The notes under the pieces were generated by a model. That model did not search any database. It was not told where the DNA came from and worked only from the letters and a program-made list of their open reading frames with translations. Shown here piece after piece: positions 20,675-28,865 of a DNA stretch of 64,000 nucleotides. Location: the NCBI RefSeq assembly GCF_004683965.1, contig NZ_CP038436.1:2728001-2792000 (forward strand), given 5' to 3'. The first letter of the stretch is position 1. Each line of letters starts with the position of its first letter. A program made the translations under genes and the position numbers. Source of the DNA: Nocardioides seonyuensis. Lineage in GTDB: Bacteria > Actinomycetota > Actinomycetes > Propionibacteriales > Nocardioidaceae.

Positions 20675-21835
20675 TCAGAACCTAGCGGAAGGCGTGAGCC
20701 CCAGCTGCATACCGACCAGTCCGCGGCCACGCCCCGCCAGGGTCTGCGCCGCGCGGGTCAGCTCGCGAGCCGCCGGTGCGTCCGGATCGGCGGAGACGAT
20801 CGGCTTGCCCACGTCGCCGCCCTCGCGCAGCGCGAGGTCGAGGGGCACCCGGGCGATCACCGGGACGTCGTAGTCGAAACGCTCCGAGAGGGTGCGCGCG
20901 ACACGCTCGCCGCCACCGGAGCCGAACACCTCGAGGCGGTGGTCGTCCTCGGGCGGGCAGTGGGGGCACGGGAGCCAGCTCATGTTCTCGACCACGCCGA
21001 CGACTCGCTGGTGCATCATCGAGGCCATCGTGCCGGCCCGCTCGGCCACCTCGGCCGCCGCCTCCTGCGGGGTGGTGACGACCACGACCTCCGCGTTGGG
21101 GAGGTGCTGTCCGAGGGAGATCGCCACGTCGCCGGTGCCGGGCGGCAGGTCGAGGAGGAGGACGTCGAGGTCGCCCCAGTAGACGTCGGCGAGCATCTGG
21201 ACCAGGGCGCGGTCGAGCATCGGCCCACGCCACGCGACGACCTGGTCGCGCCGGGGCTTGAGCATGCCGATCGAGATCACCGAGACCCCGCTGGCGGTGG
21301 GCACGGGCATGATCAGGTCGTCGACCTGCGTGGGCCGGCTGTCGGCGACCCCGAGCATGGCGGGGACCGAGTGGCCGTAGATGTCGGCGTCGACGATGCC
21401 GACCTTGAGGCCCTGTGCGGCCATCGCCATCGCGAGGTTGACCGTCACCGACGACTTGCCGACCCCGCCCTTGCCGCTGGCGATGGCGAAGACCTTGGTG
21501 AGCGAGCCGGGCTGGGCGAAGGGGATCTCGCGCTGGGCGCGCCCACCGCTGAGGACCTCCTTGAGGCCGGAGCGCTGCTCGGGCGTCATGACGCCCAGGG
21601 TCAGGTCGACGCCGGTCACGCCCGGCACCTTGCCGACCGCCTCGGTCACGTCACGGGTGATCGTGTCCTTGAGCGGACAACCTGCCACGGTGAGGAGGAC
21701 GGTGACCGCGACGCCGCCGCCCTCGTCGATGGTCACCGAGTCGACCATGTTGAGATCGGTGATGGGCCGCTTGATCTCGGGGTCGTTGACCTCCGCGAGA
21801 GCGGCGGTGACCTGCGCGACGGTGGGGGTGCTCAT
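20675..21835 (-). CDS. mrp: Mrp/NBP35-family Fe-S cluster carrier ATPase
   Basis: A 386-residue protein. An N-terminal MIP18/DUF59 domain (DPEIKRPITDLNMV, residues 18-31) is followed by a deviant Walker A SGKGGVGKSS (residues 120-129) and the MinD-like fold. The Fe-S carrier motif is the pair of cysteines in LPCPHCPP. Such proteins transfer [4Fe-4S] clusters to apo-enzymes. The gene starts after a TAGACT hexamer with 8-nt leaderless spacing. tatB follows directly. Confidence 0.92.
   Translation of the reverse strand: MSTPTVAQVTAALAEVNDPEIKRPITDLNMVDSVTIDEGGGVAVTVLLTVAGCPLKDTITRDVTEAVGKVPGVTGVDLTLGVMTPEQRSGLKEVLSGGRAQREIPFAQPGSLTKVFAIASGKGGVGKSSVTVNLAMAMAAQGLKVGIVDADIYGHSVPAMLGVADSRPTQVDDLIMPVPTASGVSVISIGMLKPRRDQVVAWRGPMLDRALVQMLADVYWGDLDVLLLDLPPGTGDVAISLGQHLPNAEVVVVTTPQEAAAEVAERAGTMASMMHQRVVGVVENMSWLPCPHCPPEDDHRLEVFGSGGGERVARTLSERFDYDVPVIARVPLDLALREGGDVGKPIVSADPDAPAARELTRAAQTLAGRGRGLVGMQLGLTPSARF
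20679..20684 (-). promoter_or_regulatory. leaderless -10 (TAGGTT) of tatB
   Basis: On the minus strand TAGGTT ends 7 nt before the tatB ATG, overlapping the final codons of mrp. Confidence 0.55.
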
Positions 21836-21843
21836 GATGCTCG

Positions 21844-21849
21844 AGTCTA
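21844..21849 (-). promoter_or_regulatory. leaderless -10 (TAGACT) of mrp
   Basis: On the minus strand TAGACT ends 8 nt before the mrp ATG. Confidence 0.55.
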
Positions 21850-21867
21850 CGAGCCCCCCGGCTGGGC

Positions 21868-22392
21868 TCAGGCGGGAGTCCGCCCGTCGTGGTCATCGTC
21901 ACTGCGACCACGGGTGAGCTCCTCGATGTCGCCCACCAGTCCGCGCAGCTCCGAGCGCAGGAAGTCGCGGGTCGCGACCTCGCCGACGGACAGGCGCAGC
22001 GAGGCCACCTCGCGGGCCAGGAACTCCATGTCGGCGTGGGCTCGGGCGTTGGCCTGCCGGTCCTGCTCCGCCACGACCTTGTCCCGCTGCTCCTGCCGGT
22101 TCTGCGCGAGGAGGATCAGGGGAGCGGCGTAGGAGGCCTGCAGGCTCAGCATCAGGGTGAGGAAGATGAAGGGGAACTCGTCGAAGACCAGGTCGTCGGG
22201 CGCCAGGGTGTTCCAGCTGACCCAGAAGAGCACGAAGAGCGTCATCCAGATGAGGAACCGCGCGGTTCCCATGAACCGCGCGAAGGACTCGGCGAACACG
22301 CCGAAGGCGTCGGCGTCGTAGGCCGGGCGCCTCACCAGGGTGCGGCGAGCCTCACGGGGCGTGTCGAGCCGGGGACGACGGTTGTCGCTCAC
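21868..22392 (-). CDS. DUF1003 membrane protein
   Basis: A 174-residue protein with the DUF1003 hallmark: a segment before the membrane (FGVFAESFARFMGTARFLIW), two close transmembrane helices (about residues 44-62 and 72-92) with an FIFLTLMLSLQASYAAP second helix, then a long charged helical tail. The function is unknown. Its GTG start overlaps the stop of the upstream MgtE-N/CBS gene (GTGA), and this pairing with an MgtE-like protein recurs in actinobacteria, hinting at a shared role in ion homeostasis. Confidence 0.88.
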   Translation of the reverse strand: MSDNRRPRLDTPREARRTLVRRPAYDADAFGVFAESFARFMGTARFLIWMTLFVLFWVSWNTLAPDDLVFDEFPFIFLTLMLSLQASYAAPLILLAQNRQEQRDKVVAEQDRQANARAHADMEFLAREVASLRLSVGEVATRDFLRSELRGLVGDIEELTRGRSDDDHDGRTPA

Positions 22393-23660
22393 GACCGCTC
22401 ACCACCCAGGACCGTGCCGGGGCGTCCCGTGCGGTCGCGCCAACCCTCCGGGAGCATGTGGTCGAGCAGGTCGTCCACGGTCACCGCCCCCAGCAGGCGG
22501 CCCTCCTCGTCGACCACCGGGGCTGCGACGAGGTTGTAGGTCGCCAGGTGGCCGGCGACCTCGTCCATGGTCGCGTCGGGACGCAGGGGGTCCATCGACT
22601 CGTCGAGCGCCGCGGCCACCAGCGTGGAGGGCGGCTCCCGCAGGAGTCGCTGGATGTGGGCCGCGCCGAGCAGCCGGCCGGTCGGTGTCTCCAGTGGCTG
22701 CCGGCACACGTAGACCAGGGCGGCCAGCGAGGGAGTGAGCTCGGGGTTGCGGACCTGGGCCAGCGCGTCGGCGACCGTCGCGTCCGGGGAGAGGATCACC
22801 GGCTCCGGCGTCATCATGGCCCCGGCCGTGTCCGCGTGGTAGCTCATCAGCCGGCGTACGTCCTCGGCCTCGTCGGGCTCCATCAGACCGAGCAGGGTGG
22901 CGGCGGTCTCGGGGGGCAGGTCGGCGATGAGGTCGGCGGCGTCGTCGGCCGACATCTCCTCGAGCACGTCGGCGGCGCGCTGGGAGTCGAGGTGCTCGAG
23001 GATCTCGACCTGGTCCTCCTCGGGCAGCTCCTCGAGGACGTCTGCGAGCCGCTCGTCGTCGAGCGCCGCGACGACGGCGGTACGACGCTCCGGTGGCAGG
23101 TCGTGGATCATGTTGGCCGCGTCGGCCGGTCGCATGTCGTGGAGCGCCGCGATCAGGTGGGTCGCTCCTTGCGAGTCCTCCTGCCGCGTGAGCCCGGCGA
23201 CGTCGCGCCACTCGACGACGTGGGTCTGACCACGACGCCGGAACCCCTGCGAGGGCTCCTTCACCGCGACGCGGGAGATGACCCAGTCGCGGTTGCGGGC
23301 CTGCTCCATGGCGACGTCGTAGACCGTGCCGGTGACGCCGGAGTCGCGGATCGTCACCGTCTTGTCGAGCATCTGGCCCATCACGAGCGTCTCGGTGGAC
23401 CGCTGCTCGAAGCGCCGCATGTTGATGAGCCCGGTGGTGTGCACCTGGCCGCTGTCGATCGCGGTCACCCGGGTCATGGGGACGAAGATGCGCCGACGTC
23501 CGAAGATCTCCGCGACCATGCCCAGCACGCGGGGCTGGCTGGTCTCCGAGCGCACCGCCACGACGAGGTCGCGCACCTTGGCCACCTGGTCGCCCTGGGG
23601 GTCGAAGATCGGCAGCCCGACGAGCCGGGCCACGAAGACACGGGTCGGAGTGGTGCTCAC
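22389..23660 (-). CDS. MgtE N-domain/CBS-domain protein lacking a transporter domain
   Basis: A 423-residue soluble protein. The N-terminal part resembles a PRC-barrel (FVARLVGLPIFDPQGDQVAKVRDLV), then comes an MgtE intracellular N domain with repeated ADVLEE and DAADLIADLP units, then two CBS domains ending near VDDLLDHMLP. It contains the regulatory portions of an Mg2+ channel but no membrane segments, so it cannot transport alone. It is probably a nucleotide or divalent-ion sensor. The GTG start at 23660 is preferred over an upstream frame because TAACGT ends 7 nt before it. It is coupled to the DUF1003 gene. Confidence 0.85.
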   Translation of the reverse strand: MSTTPTRVFVARLVGLPIFDPQGDQVAKVRDLVVAVRSETSQPRVLGMVAEIFGRRRIFVPMTRVTAIDSGQVHTTGLINMRRFEQRSTETLVMGQMLDKTVTIRDSGVTGTVYDVAMEQARNRDWVISRVAVKEPSQGFRRRGQTHVVEWRDVAGLTRQEDSQGATHLIAALHDMRPADAANMIHDLPPERRTAVVAALDDERLADVLEELPEEDQVEILEHLDSQRAADVLEEMSADDAADLIADLPPETAATLLGLMEPDEAEDVRRLMSYHADTAGAMMTPEPVILSPDATVADALAQVRNPELTPSLAALVYVCRQPLETPTGRLLGAAHIQRLLREPPSTLVAAALDESMDPLRPDATMDEVAGHLATYNLVAAPVVDEEGRLLGAVTVDDLLDHMLPEGWRDRTGRPGTVLGGERS

Positions 23661-23667
23661 CGGCGCA

Positions 23668-23673
23668 ACGTTA
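23668..23673 (-). promoter_or_regulatory. leaderless -10 (TAACGT) of the MgtE-N/CBS gene
   Basis: On the minus strand TAACGT ends 7 nt before the GTG start at 23660. Confidence 0.5.
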
Positions 23674-23838
23674 GCGTGCAGGAGGGCCGCGGCACGCCTC
23701 TGTGAAGAAGCCCGTGGTTCGCGTCGCGTGAGGTAGCCTGCTGCCACACGAGCAACATCTGTCACACGATCCGGTGGCGCCGAGATGCTCCTCGCGCGTG
23801 CCCCGGTCGCTCCTTCCCCGACTTCTGTGAGGCCACCC

Positions 23839-25758
23839 ATGCTCGACACGCCACCTCGACGTCACCGCGCCGGGCGTGCCCTGCTCCGAGGACGCGGCGC
23901 TGCCGTGGTCGTCGGCATGCTCGCGCTCGCCCTGGCCGCTCCCGTCGGCAGCTCCGCAGAGCCGGCTGCTGCTGCGGACTGGTCGCCCGTCCCGGCTCCG
24001 CCCACTCCGGCGACGCACTCCCGCGTGGCCTCCTTCAACGTGCTGGGAGCCGACCACACCGCACCCGGCGGCAACCGCCGGGGATGGGACACCGGCGTCG
24101 TCCGGATCGAGCGCGTGGTCAACCTCCTCAACGAGGAGGACCTCGACGTCGTGGGCTTCCAGGAGTTCCAGCCGCCGCAGGCACAGCGCTTCCAGGAGCT
24201 CACGGGCACCTCGTGGCAGACCTACCCCGGCCTGATCCCCGAGGTGGGCGCGCCGTCGGTCAACTCCATCGCGTGGCGCACCGACACCTGGACCCTGGTC
24301 CAGGCGCAGCTGCTGCCCGTCCCCTACTTCGACGGCGTGCCGAGCCGGATGCCGTACGTCCTCCTCCAGAACGTGCAGACCGGGCGCCAGGTGTGGTTCT
24401 TCAACACCCACAACCCGGCCGACACCCGCGGCCCCGCGCAGCGGTGGCGTGACGAGGGCTTCGCGATGGAGGCCAAGCTGGCCAACGACCTGCGCGCGGC
24501 CTACCCGGGCACGCCCTTCATCTCCTTCGGCGACAAGAACGAGACCAGCGACTACTACTGCGCCGTGGCTCCCGCGGCCGACATGTGGTCGGCCAGTGGC
24601 GGCTACGTCGACGGCAGCACCTGCTCGCCGCCGACCGGTGGGGCCATCGACTGGATCATGGGCACCAAGGACGTGTTCTTCAACGCCTACACCCGCCGCC
24701 AGGACGCCTACGTCAAGGCGACGACCGACCACCCGCTCTACATGGCCAACGCCGTCATCCCGGCCGCCGCGCCGGCGACGATCGAGCACGTCGTGGTCGT
24801 GGCGGTGCCGGGCCTGACGACCTCTGCCGTGCGCAGCATCGGCGAGCAGGCCAAGGCGCTCTCGCGCATGGAGACTGACGGGGCGTCCACCACCAACGCA
24901 CGCACCACCAAGGAGCGCGTCGGTGCCGACGCCAACCTCTTCTCCGTGCTGACCGGTCGCCGCGTCAACCCGGGGGCCGGAGGCCACGGCGTCGACTTCC
25001 GCGGGAAGAACCCCGCGACCGTCCACAAGGCCGCCGGCCAGTACGTCTCCAGCATCTTCGACCTCGCCCACAACAACTCGCTCAGCACCGCGCTGGTCGG
25101 CAGCAGGTCCGAGCTGGCCCTGGCCCGCAAGAGCTGGAACAGCAAGTTCGGCGGGTCGGACCCCTACGGCGCCCCCGACGGCAGCTCCAAGATCGACCGC
25201 TTCAAGGTCCTCAAGCACGACTACAAGGCCGCCACCTGGTGGCGCGCGATGACCACCCGCAAGGCGCGCGACCTCAGCGTCATCGAGCTCTCTGGTGCCC
25301 TCCAGCAGGGTGAGCGCGAGCGCTACCGCGGCGAGGACTACAAGAAGGCGATCATCAAGGTCGACCGGGTGCTCCGCAAGATCCAGCGCACGGTCCGCTA
25401 CGACCCGCAGCTGCGCGACCGCACCATGCTGGTGGTCGTGGGGACCCAGGGGGCGATGCGCAGCAGCCGACCCCATGCGTGGCGCCAGGGCTACCGCGTG
25501 CCGCTCTACGTGACCGGCCCCGGCGTGCCCGCCGGCAGTGACCTCTACGACCTCAACGCCCTCAACGTCGACTACGCCTCGCCGGGCGGCCACCAGCCGG
25601 GCTACTCCGGCGCCCAGCCGATCCGCACCGGTGACGTGGCCAACCTGGTGACGCGCGCACTGCGGCTCCCGGCGGTCCCGGGCTCGGTGACGAACCCCTA
25701 CCAGGGGCTGCAGGTCTTCGATCCCGCTGCGCTGCCCGACGCCGGGGACGGCTCCTGA
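23839..25758 (+). CDS. secreted EEP-fold protein fused to an alkaline-phosphatase-like domain
   Basis: About 639 residues. After a signal peptide (roughly residues 1-45) comes an endonuclease/exonuclease/phosphatase domain: VASFNVLGADH, VVGFQEFQ, FFNTHNPAD, then FGDKNE where the family usually has GDFN, and TTDHPLY for the terminal SDH. The C-terminal half (from IEHVVVVAVPGLTTSAV) resembles the alkaline-phosphatase/nucleotide-pyrophosphatase superfamily, but the metal-binding Asp of the usual DGxR start is replaced (VPGL), so it may be inactive. It is likely a secreted phosphodiesterase or nuclease. The ATG at 23839 (GAGG upstream) is preferred over one at 23785. A paralogous EEP gene follows. 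Confidence 0.78.
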   Translation: MLDTPPRRHRAGRALLRGRGAAVVVGMLALALAAPVGSSAEPAAAADWSPVPAPPTPATHSRVASFNVLGADHTAPGGNRRGWDTGVVRIERVVNLLNEEDLDVVGFQEFQPPQAQRFQELTGTSWQTYPGLIPEVGAPSVNSIAWRTDTWTLVQAQLLPVPYFDGVPSRMPYVLLQNVQTGRQVWFFNTHNPADTRGPAQRWRDEGFAMEAKLANDLRAAYPGTPFISFGDKNETSDYYCAVAPAADMWSASGGYVDGSTCSPPTGGAIDWIMGTKDVFFNAYTRRQDAYVKATTDHPLYMANAVIPAAAPATIEHVVVVAVPGLTTSAVRSIGEQAKALSRMETDGASTTNARTTKERVGADANLFSVLTGRRVNPGAGGHGVDFRGKNPATVHKAAGQYVSSIFDLAHNNSLSTALVGSRSELALARKSWNSKFGGSDPYGAPDGSSKIDRFKVLKHDYKAATWWRAMTTRKARDLSVIELSGALQQGERERYRGEDYKKAIIKVDRVLRKIQRTVRYDPQLRDRTMLVVVGTQGAMRSSRPHAWRQGYRVPLYVTGPGVPAGSDLYDLNALNVDYASPGGHQPGYSGAQPIRTGDVANLVTRALRLPAVPGSVTNPYQGLQVFDPAALPDAGDGS

Positions 25759-25802
25759 CGGGCTCGTCTGCCGAGAACCCCCTGCGCCTTCCCTACGCCG
25801 AC

Positions 25803-25808
25803 TAGAAT
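25803..25808 (+). promoter_or_regulatory. -10 (TAGAAT) of the second EEP gene
   Basis: TAGAAT lies 63 nt before the GTG at 25872, in a short A/T-rich spot just after the preceding gene. Confidence 0.45.
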
Positions 25809-25871
25809 CGACTCGTCCACGGGCCGTTCACTCCGCACACGGCCGCTCGAGGCCACGGCGGAGGTCGTCTG

Positions 25872-27050
25872 GTGAGTCACAGGAAGTCCCGCCCGCAACG
25901 GTCGGGTCACCTGGGCCTGCGCTCGCGACCCGTGGTCGCGGGCGTCGCGGCGACTCTCGTGGTGCTCCTGCTCGCCGTCCTCGGTCTCTCCGGCCGCCTG
26001 CCGGGCTCGGGGCTGTTCGCCGCCGGGACCGTCGACGACCCCGCAGCACTCCCGGACCCGGGCAGCATGACGGCCACTCCCTACATCGACGACGACGAGG
26101 ACGACCAGACCGTCGAGGACGACCGGCGTGGGTCGCGACGAGGCGGCGGACGGTCCGGCGAGGACGACGAGGGGAAGGGTCGGGAGCCTGGGGCCTCCCA
26201 AGGTGTCGACGAGCACATGCGTCGCTACATCCAGGCCCAGAAGCGCCTGGCCCGGCAGGTCTCCGAGCAGCTCGACCGCCGCAGCCAGCCGGTGACGTTC
26301 CGGGTCGCGACGTTCAACGTCCTGGGTGACTCCCACACCGGCCCCGGCGGCAACAAGCCCGGCTACCCCGACGCGAGCGCCCGCATGAACATGGCGATCG
26401 GGATCCTGCGCAGCAACGCGGTGGACGTGGTGGGGTTCCAGGAGTTCGAGTCCAGCCAGTACCACATGTTCACCGCGCGGGCGGGGGAGTACGCCACCTA
26501 CCCCGGCCTCTCCGAGGGGGACAAGTCCGTCCGTTTCAACATCGCCTGGCGAAGCAGCATGTGGAGCCTGGTGGAGGCCCACACCCTCCCGGTGCCCTAC
26601 GCCGGCGGCAACCGCATCGGCATGCCGGTGGTGCTCCTCGAGAACATCGAGACCGGACGGCGGGCGTGGTTCGCCAACTTCCACAACCCCGCCGACACGC
26701 CCTCGCTGGGCAGCAACGCCCGTTGGCGGGCCATCGGGTCCGACCTCGAGGTCAACCACCTCACCGAGCTGCACCGGCTCACCGGCCACCCCGTCGTCGT
26801 CACCGGCGACTTCAACGAGCGGGACGAGATCTTCTGCAAGTTCACCGCGGGCGGGGTCTTCATCGCCGCTGCGGGAGGCAGCAACAGCGGCAGCTGCGTC
26901 CCACCGCCACGCATGGGTGTCGACTGGGTCTTCGGCTCCGACGGCGTCGCCTTCGACGGCTATGCGGTGTCGGGCACCGGGCTCGCCTCGGACCATGACC
27001 TGGTGCACGCCCAGGCCACCTTGCTGTCGCAGGAGCCGGGTGACGGGTGA
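25872..27050 (+). CDS. membrane-anchored or secreted EEP-family phosphodiesterase
   Basis: A 392-residue paralogue of the preceding protein's EEP half. An N-terminal membrane segment (about residues 20-42) is followed by a low-complexity acidic/arginine linker (residues 65-110), then the EEP domain: RVATFNVLGDSHTGPGGN, VVGFQEFES, FANFHNPAD, VTGDFNERDE and ASDHDLV. Unlike its neighbour it keeps the canonical GDFN and SDH motifs, so it should be catalytically competent as a nuclease or phosphodiesterase. The substrate is unknown. The LicD-methyltransferase gene starts 13 bp downstream. Confidence 0.82.
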   Translation: MSHRKSRPQRSGHLGLRSRPVVAGVAATLVVLLLAVLGLSGRLPGSGLFAAGTVDDPAALPDPGSMTATPYIDDDEDDQTVEDDRRGSRRGGGRSGEDDEGKGREPGASQGVDEHMRRYIQAQKRLARQVSEQLDRRSQPVTFRVATFNVLGDSHTGPGGNKPGYPDASARMNMAIGILRSNAVDVVGFQEFESSQYHMFTARAGEYATYPGLSEGDKSVRFNIAWRSSMWSLVEAHTLPVPYAGGNRIGMPVVLLENIETGRRAWFANFHNPADTPSLGSNARWRAIGSDLEVNHLTELHRLTGHPVVVTGDFNERDEIFCKFTAGGVFIAAAGGSNSGSCVPPPRMGVDWVFGSDGVAFDGYAVSGTGLASDHDLVHAQATLLSQEPGDG

Positions 27051-27051
27051 G

Positions 27052-27057
27052 TATGCT
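27052..27057 (+). promoter_or_regulatory. leaderless -10 (TATGCT) of the LicD-methyltransferase gene
   Basis: TATGCT ends 6 nt before the ATG at 27064 and begins 2 nt after the previous stop. Confidence 0.55.
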
Positions 27058-27063
27058 CGCCCC

Positions 27064-28629
27064 ATGAGAGCGCTGCCCCACCTTGCGCGCGGCTCCGGTC
27101 TCAGCGACTGCTCGGTGGGCGAGGAGGGCATCCGCTCCTCCACCTCCCGAGAGCAGCTCGTCGACGTCAGGTTCGACGGCCGGCGCATCTGGTCCTTCTG
27201 GCTCCAGCGTGACGGCGTCGAGGTCGACGGCGGACGGCTGGTCGCCTGGCCCAAGGCGCTGCGCTCGCACCTCGACGGAGTGGTCGACGTGGTGCTGGCT
27301 GACCCGACGACGGGGGAGGAGCTCCACTCCGAGACCGTCCGTCTGGGGTCCGGGGAGGGCCGCATCACCGTCGTCAACGCCGCCGGCCGGCCCCTGGCCC
27401 TCGACAAGTCCGCCAAGCTCGTCGAGACGTTCGACAACCGCGACGCAGCCCACGTCGAGCCGCTGCTGAAGGCGATCGACGAGGTGATCGGCGCCCTGCG
27501 CGAAGTCGGCCTCAACCCCTTCCTCGCCTACGGCACCGCGCTGGGGGCAGTCCGTGACGGCCGGCTCATCGGTCACGACTCCGACGCCGACCTCGGCTAC
27601 GTCAGTGCCCACGACCACCCCGTCGACGTCATCCGCGAGTCGTTCCTGATCCAGCGAAAGCTGGCCGACATGGGCTACCGCGTCACCCGCTACTCCGCGC
27701 TCGCCCTGCAGATCCACGTGGAGGAGAGCGACGGGCTCGACCGCGGCCTCGACGTCTTCGGCGGCTTCATGCGCGACGGGACGCTCTACCTCATGGGTGA
27801 GATCGCCGTCCCGTTCGAGCGCGAGTGGATCGAGCCGCTCGGCACCGCGACCCTCGAAGGGCGGGAGTTCCCGGTCCCCGCGGACGCCGACCGGTTCCTC
27901 ACCGCCACCTACGGGCCCGGCTGGCGCACGCCCGACCCGGCCTACAAGTTCGAGACACCTGCCTCGACGATCACCCGGTTCAACGGGTGGTTCCGCGGCA
28001 TGCGCCGCGGGCGTGCCGGTTGGCACGGCTACTTCAAGAAGACGCGGCACCGGCCGCTCCGGCCGACCAGGCTCGTGCGCCAGCTGGTGGAGGACCACCC
28101 AGACGTGCAGCTCTTCGTCGACATCGGCTGCGGTCGCGGGTCCGACGTCGTCCACGTCGCCGATCGCGGTGTGCGAGCGATCGGCCTCGACTACCAGCCC
28201 TCCGCCTACGCCAAGGCGGCGCGGCAGCGTCGCGAGGACCCCCTGGTGGAGTTCCAGCTGTTCAACCTCCTGGAGCTGCGCCACGTGCTGGCCGTGTCGG
28301 CCTGGGTGGCCCGGATGCCGGGCCCCCGTCTCGTGCAGAGCCGCCACGTCGTCGAGCGACTCAGCGAGCGCGGACGCCTCAACCTGCTCCTGGCAGCCCG
28401 GATGATGCTGGCCGGGACCGACGAGGGCTTCCACCTGGAGTTCCTGAGCCGGAGGGGTCGCGACCGCTACCCGCGGCGTCACGGACTCCGCCGGGCGCTG
28501 GCGCCCGCGGCGATGAGCGAGCTAGTGGCCCAAGCAGGCGGCACGGTCGTCGAGAGCGTGCGCTACGACGTCTCCGACCACCCGCGCAGCTCCGAGGTGT
28601 GTCGCATGGTCATCGGATGGAAGCAGTAG
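27064..28629 (+). CDS. LicD-family transferase fused to a SAM methyltransferase
   Basis: A 521-residue two-domain protein. Residues around 145-290 are LicD-like: the substrate loop FLAYGTALGAVRDGRLIGHD followed by SDADLG, the acidic metal site of this nucleotidyltransferase-like fold. LicD proteins attach phosphorylcholine or similar phosphodiesters to surface glycans; fukutin is related. Residues from about 355 form a class I methyltransferase (FVDIGCGRGSDVV, then AIGLDYQPS). The fusion suggests that one polypeptide adds and methylates a phospho-substituent on a cell-surface polymer. The start is fixed by TATGCT at 6-nt spacing. Sulfotransferase genes follow. Confidence 0.8.
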   Translation: MRALPHLARGSGLSDCSVGEEGIRSSTSREQLVDVRFDGRRIWSFWLQRDGVEVDGGRLVAWPKALRSHLDGVVDVVLADPTTGEELHSETVRLGSGEGRITVVNAAGRPLALDKSAKLVETFDNRDAAHVEPLLKAIDEVIGALREVGLNPFLAYGTALGAVRDGRLIGHDSDADLGYVSAHDHPVDVIRESFLIQRKLADMGYRVTRYSALALQIHVEESDGLDRGLDVFGGFMRDGTLYLMGEIAVPFEREWIEPLGTATLEGREFPVPADADRFLTATYGPGWRTPDPAYKFETPASTITRFNGWFRGMRRGRAGWHGYFKKTRHRPLRPTRLVRQLVEDHPDVQLFVDIGCGRGSDVVHVADRGVRAIGLDYQPSAYAKAARQRREDPLVEFQLFNLLELRHVLAVSAWVARMPGPRLVQSRHVVERLSERGRLNLLLAARMMLAGTDEGFHLEFLSRRGRDRYPRRHGLRRALAPAAMSELVAQAGGTVVESVRYDVSDHPRSSEVCRMVIGWKQ

Positions 28630-28643
28630 GTGTCGAGGTGGGA

Positions 28644-28865
28644 ATGGTGCCCGTGAGTGTCAGGAACCGGCTGTTCGCAGGCAGGTCGAGCGACCTGGAG
28701 CGTCGCATGGCGGAGCTCGAGGACGCCGTCCAGGAGTGCCGGGCGCTCAACGTCAGGCTGGCCGAGCTCACCGACGTCGTCGCCGAGCTCCTCCTGCCCG
28801 TGGCGGCCCGTGACGAGGCGAGGATCGAGGAGCTGCTGAAGAAGTACCGCCGGGACTTCTCGTGA
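28644..28865 (+). CDS. small coiled-coil protein (DUF6752-like)
   Basis: A protein of about 73 residues, mostly one heptad-patterned helix (ERRMAELEDAVQECRALN, then LAELTDVVAELLLPVAARD) ending in ELLKKYRRDF. It resembles the small DUF6752 proteins that accompany sulfotransferase and glycan genes in Nocardioides-type genomes. The function is unknown; a partner or scaffold for the neighbouring sulfotransferase is an inference from coupling. The start is uncertain: ATG 28644 with GAGG upstream is chosen, while ATG 28617 or GTG 28653 are possible. Its stop overlaps the next gene's GTG (GTGA). Confidence 0.7.
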   Translation: MVPVSVRNRLFAGRSSDLERRMAELEDAVQECRALNVRLAELTDVVAELLLPVAARDEARIEELLKKYRRDFS

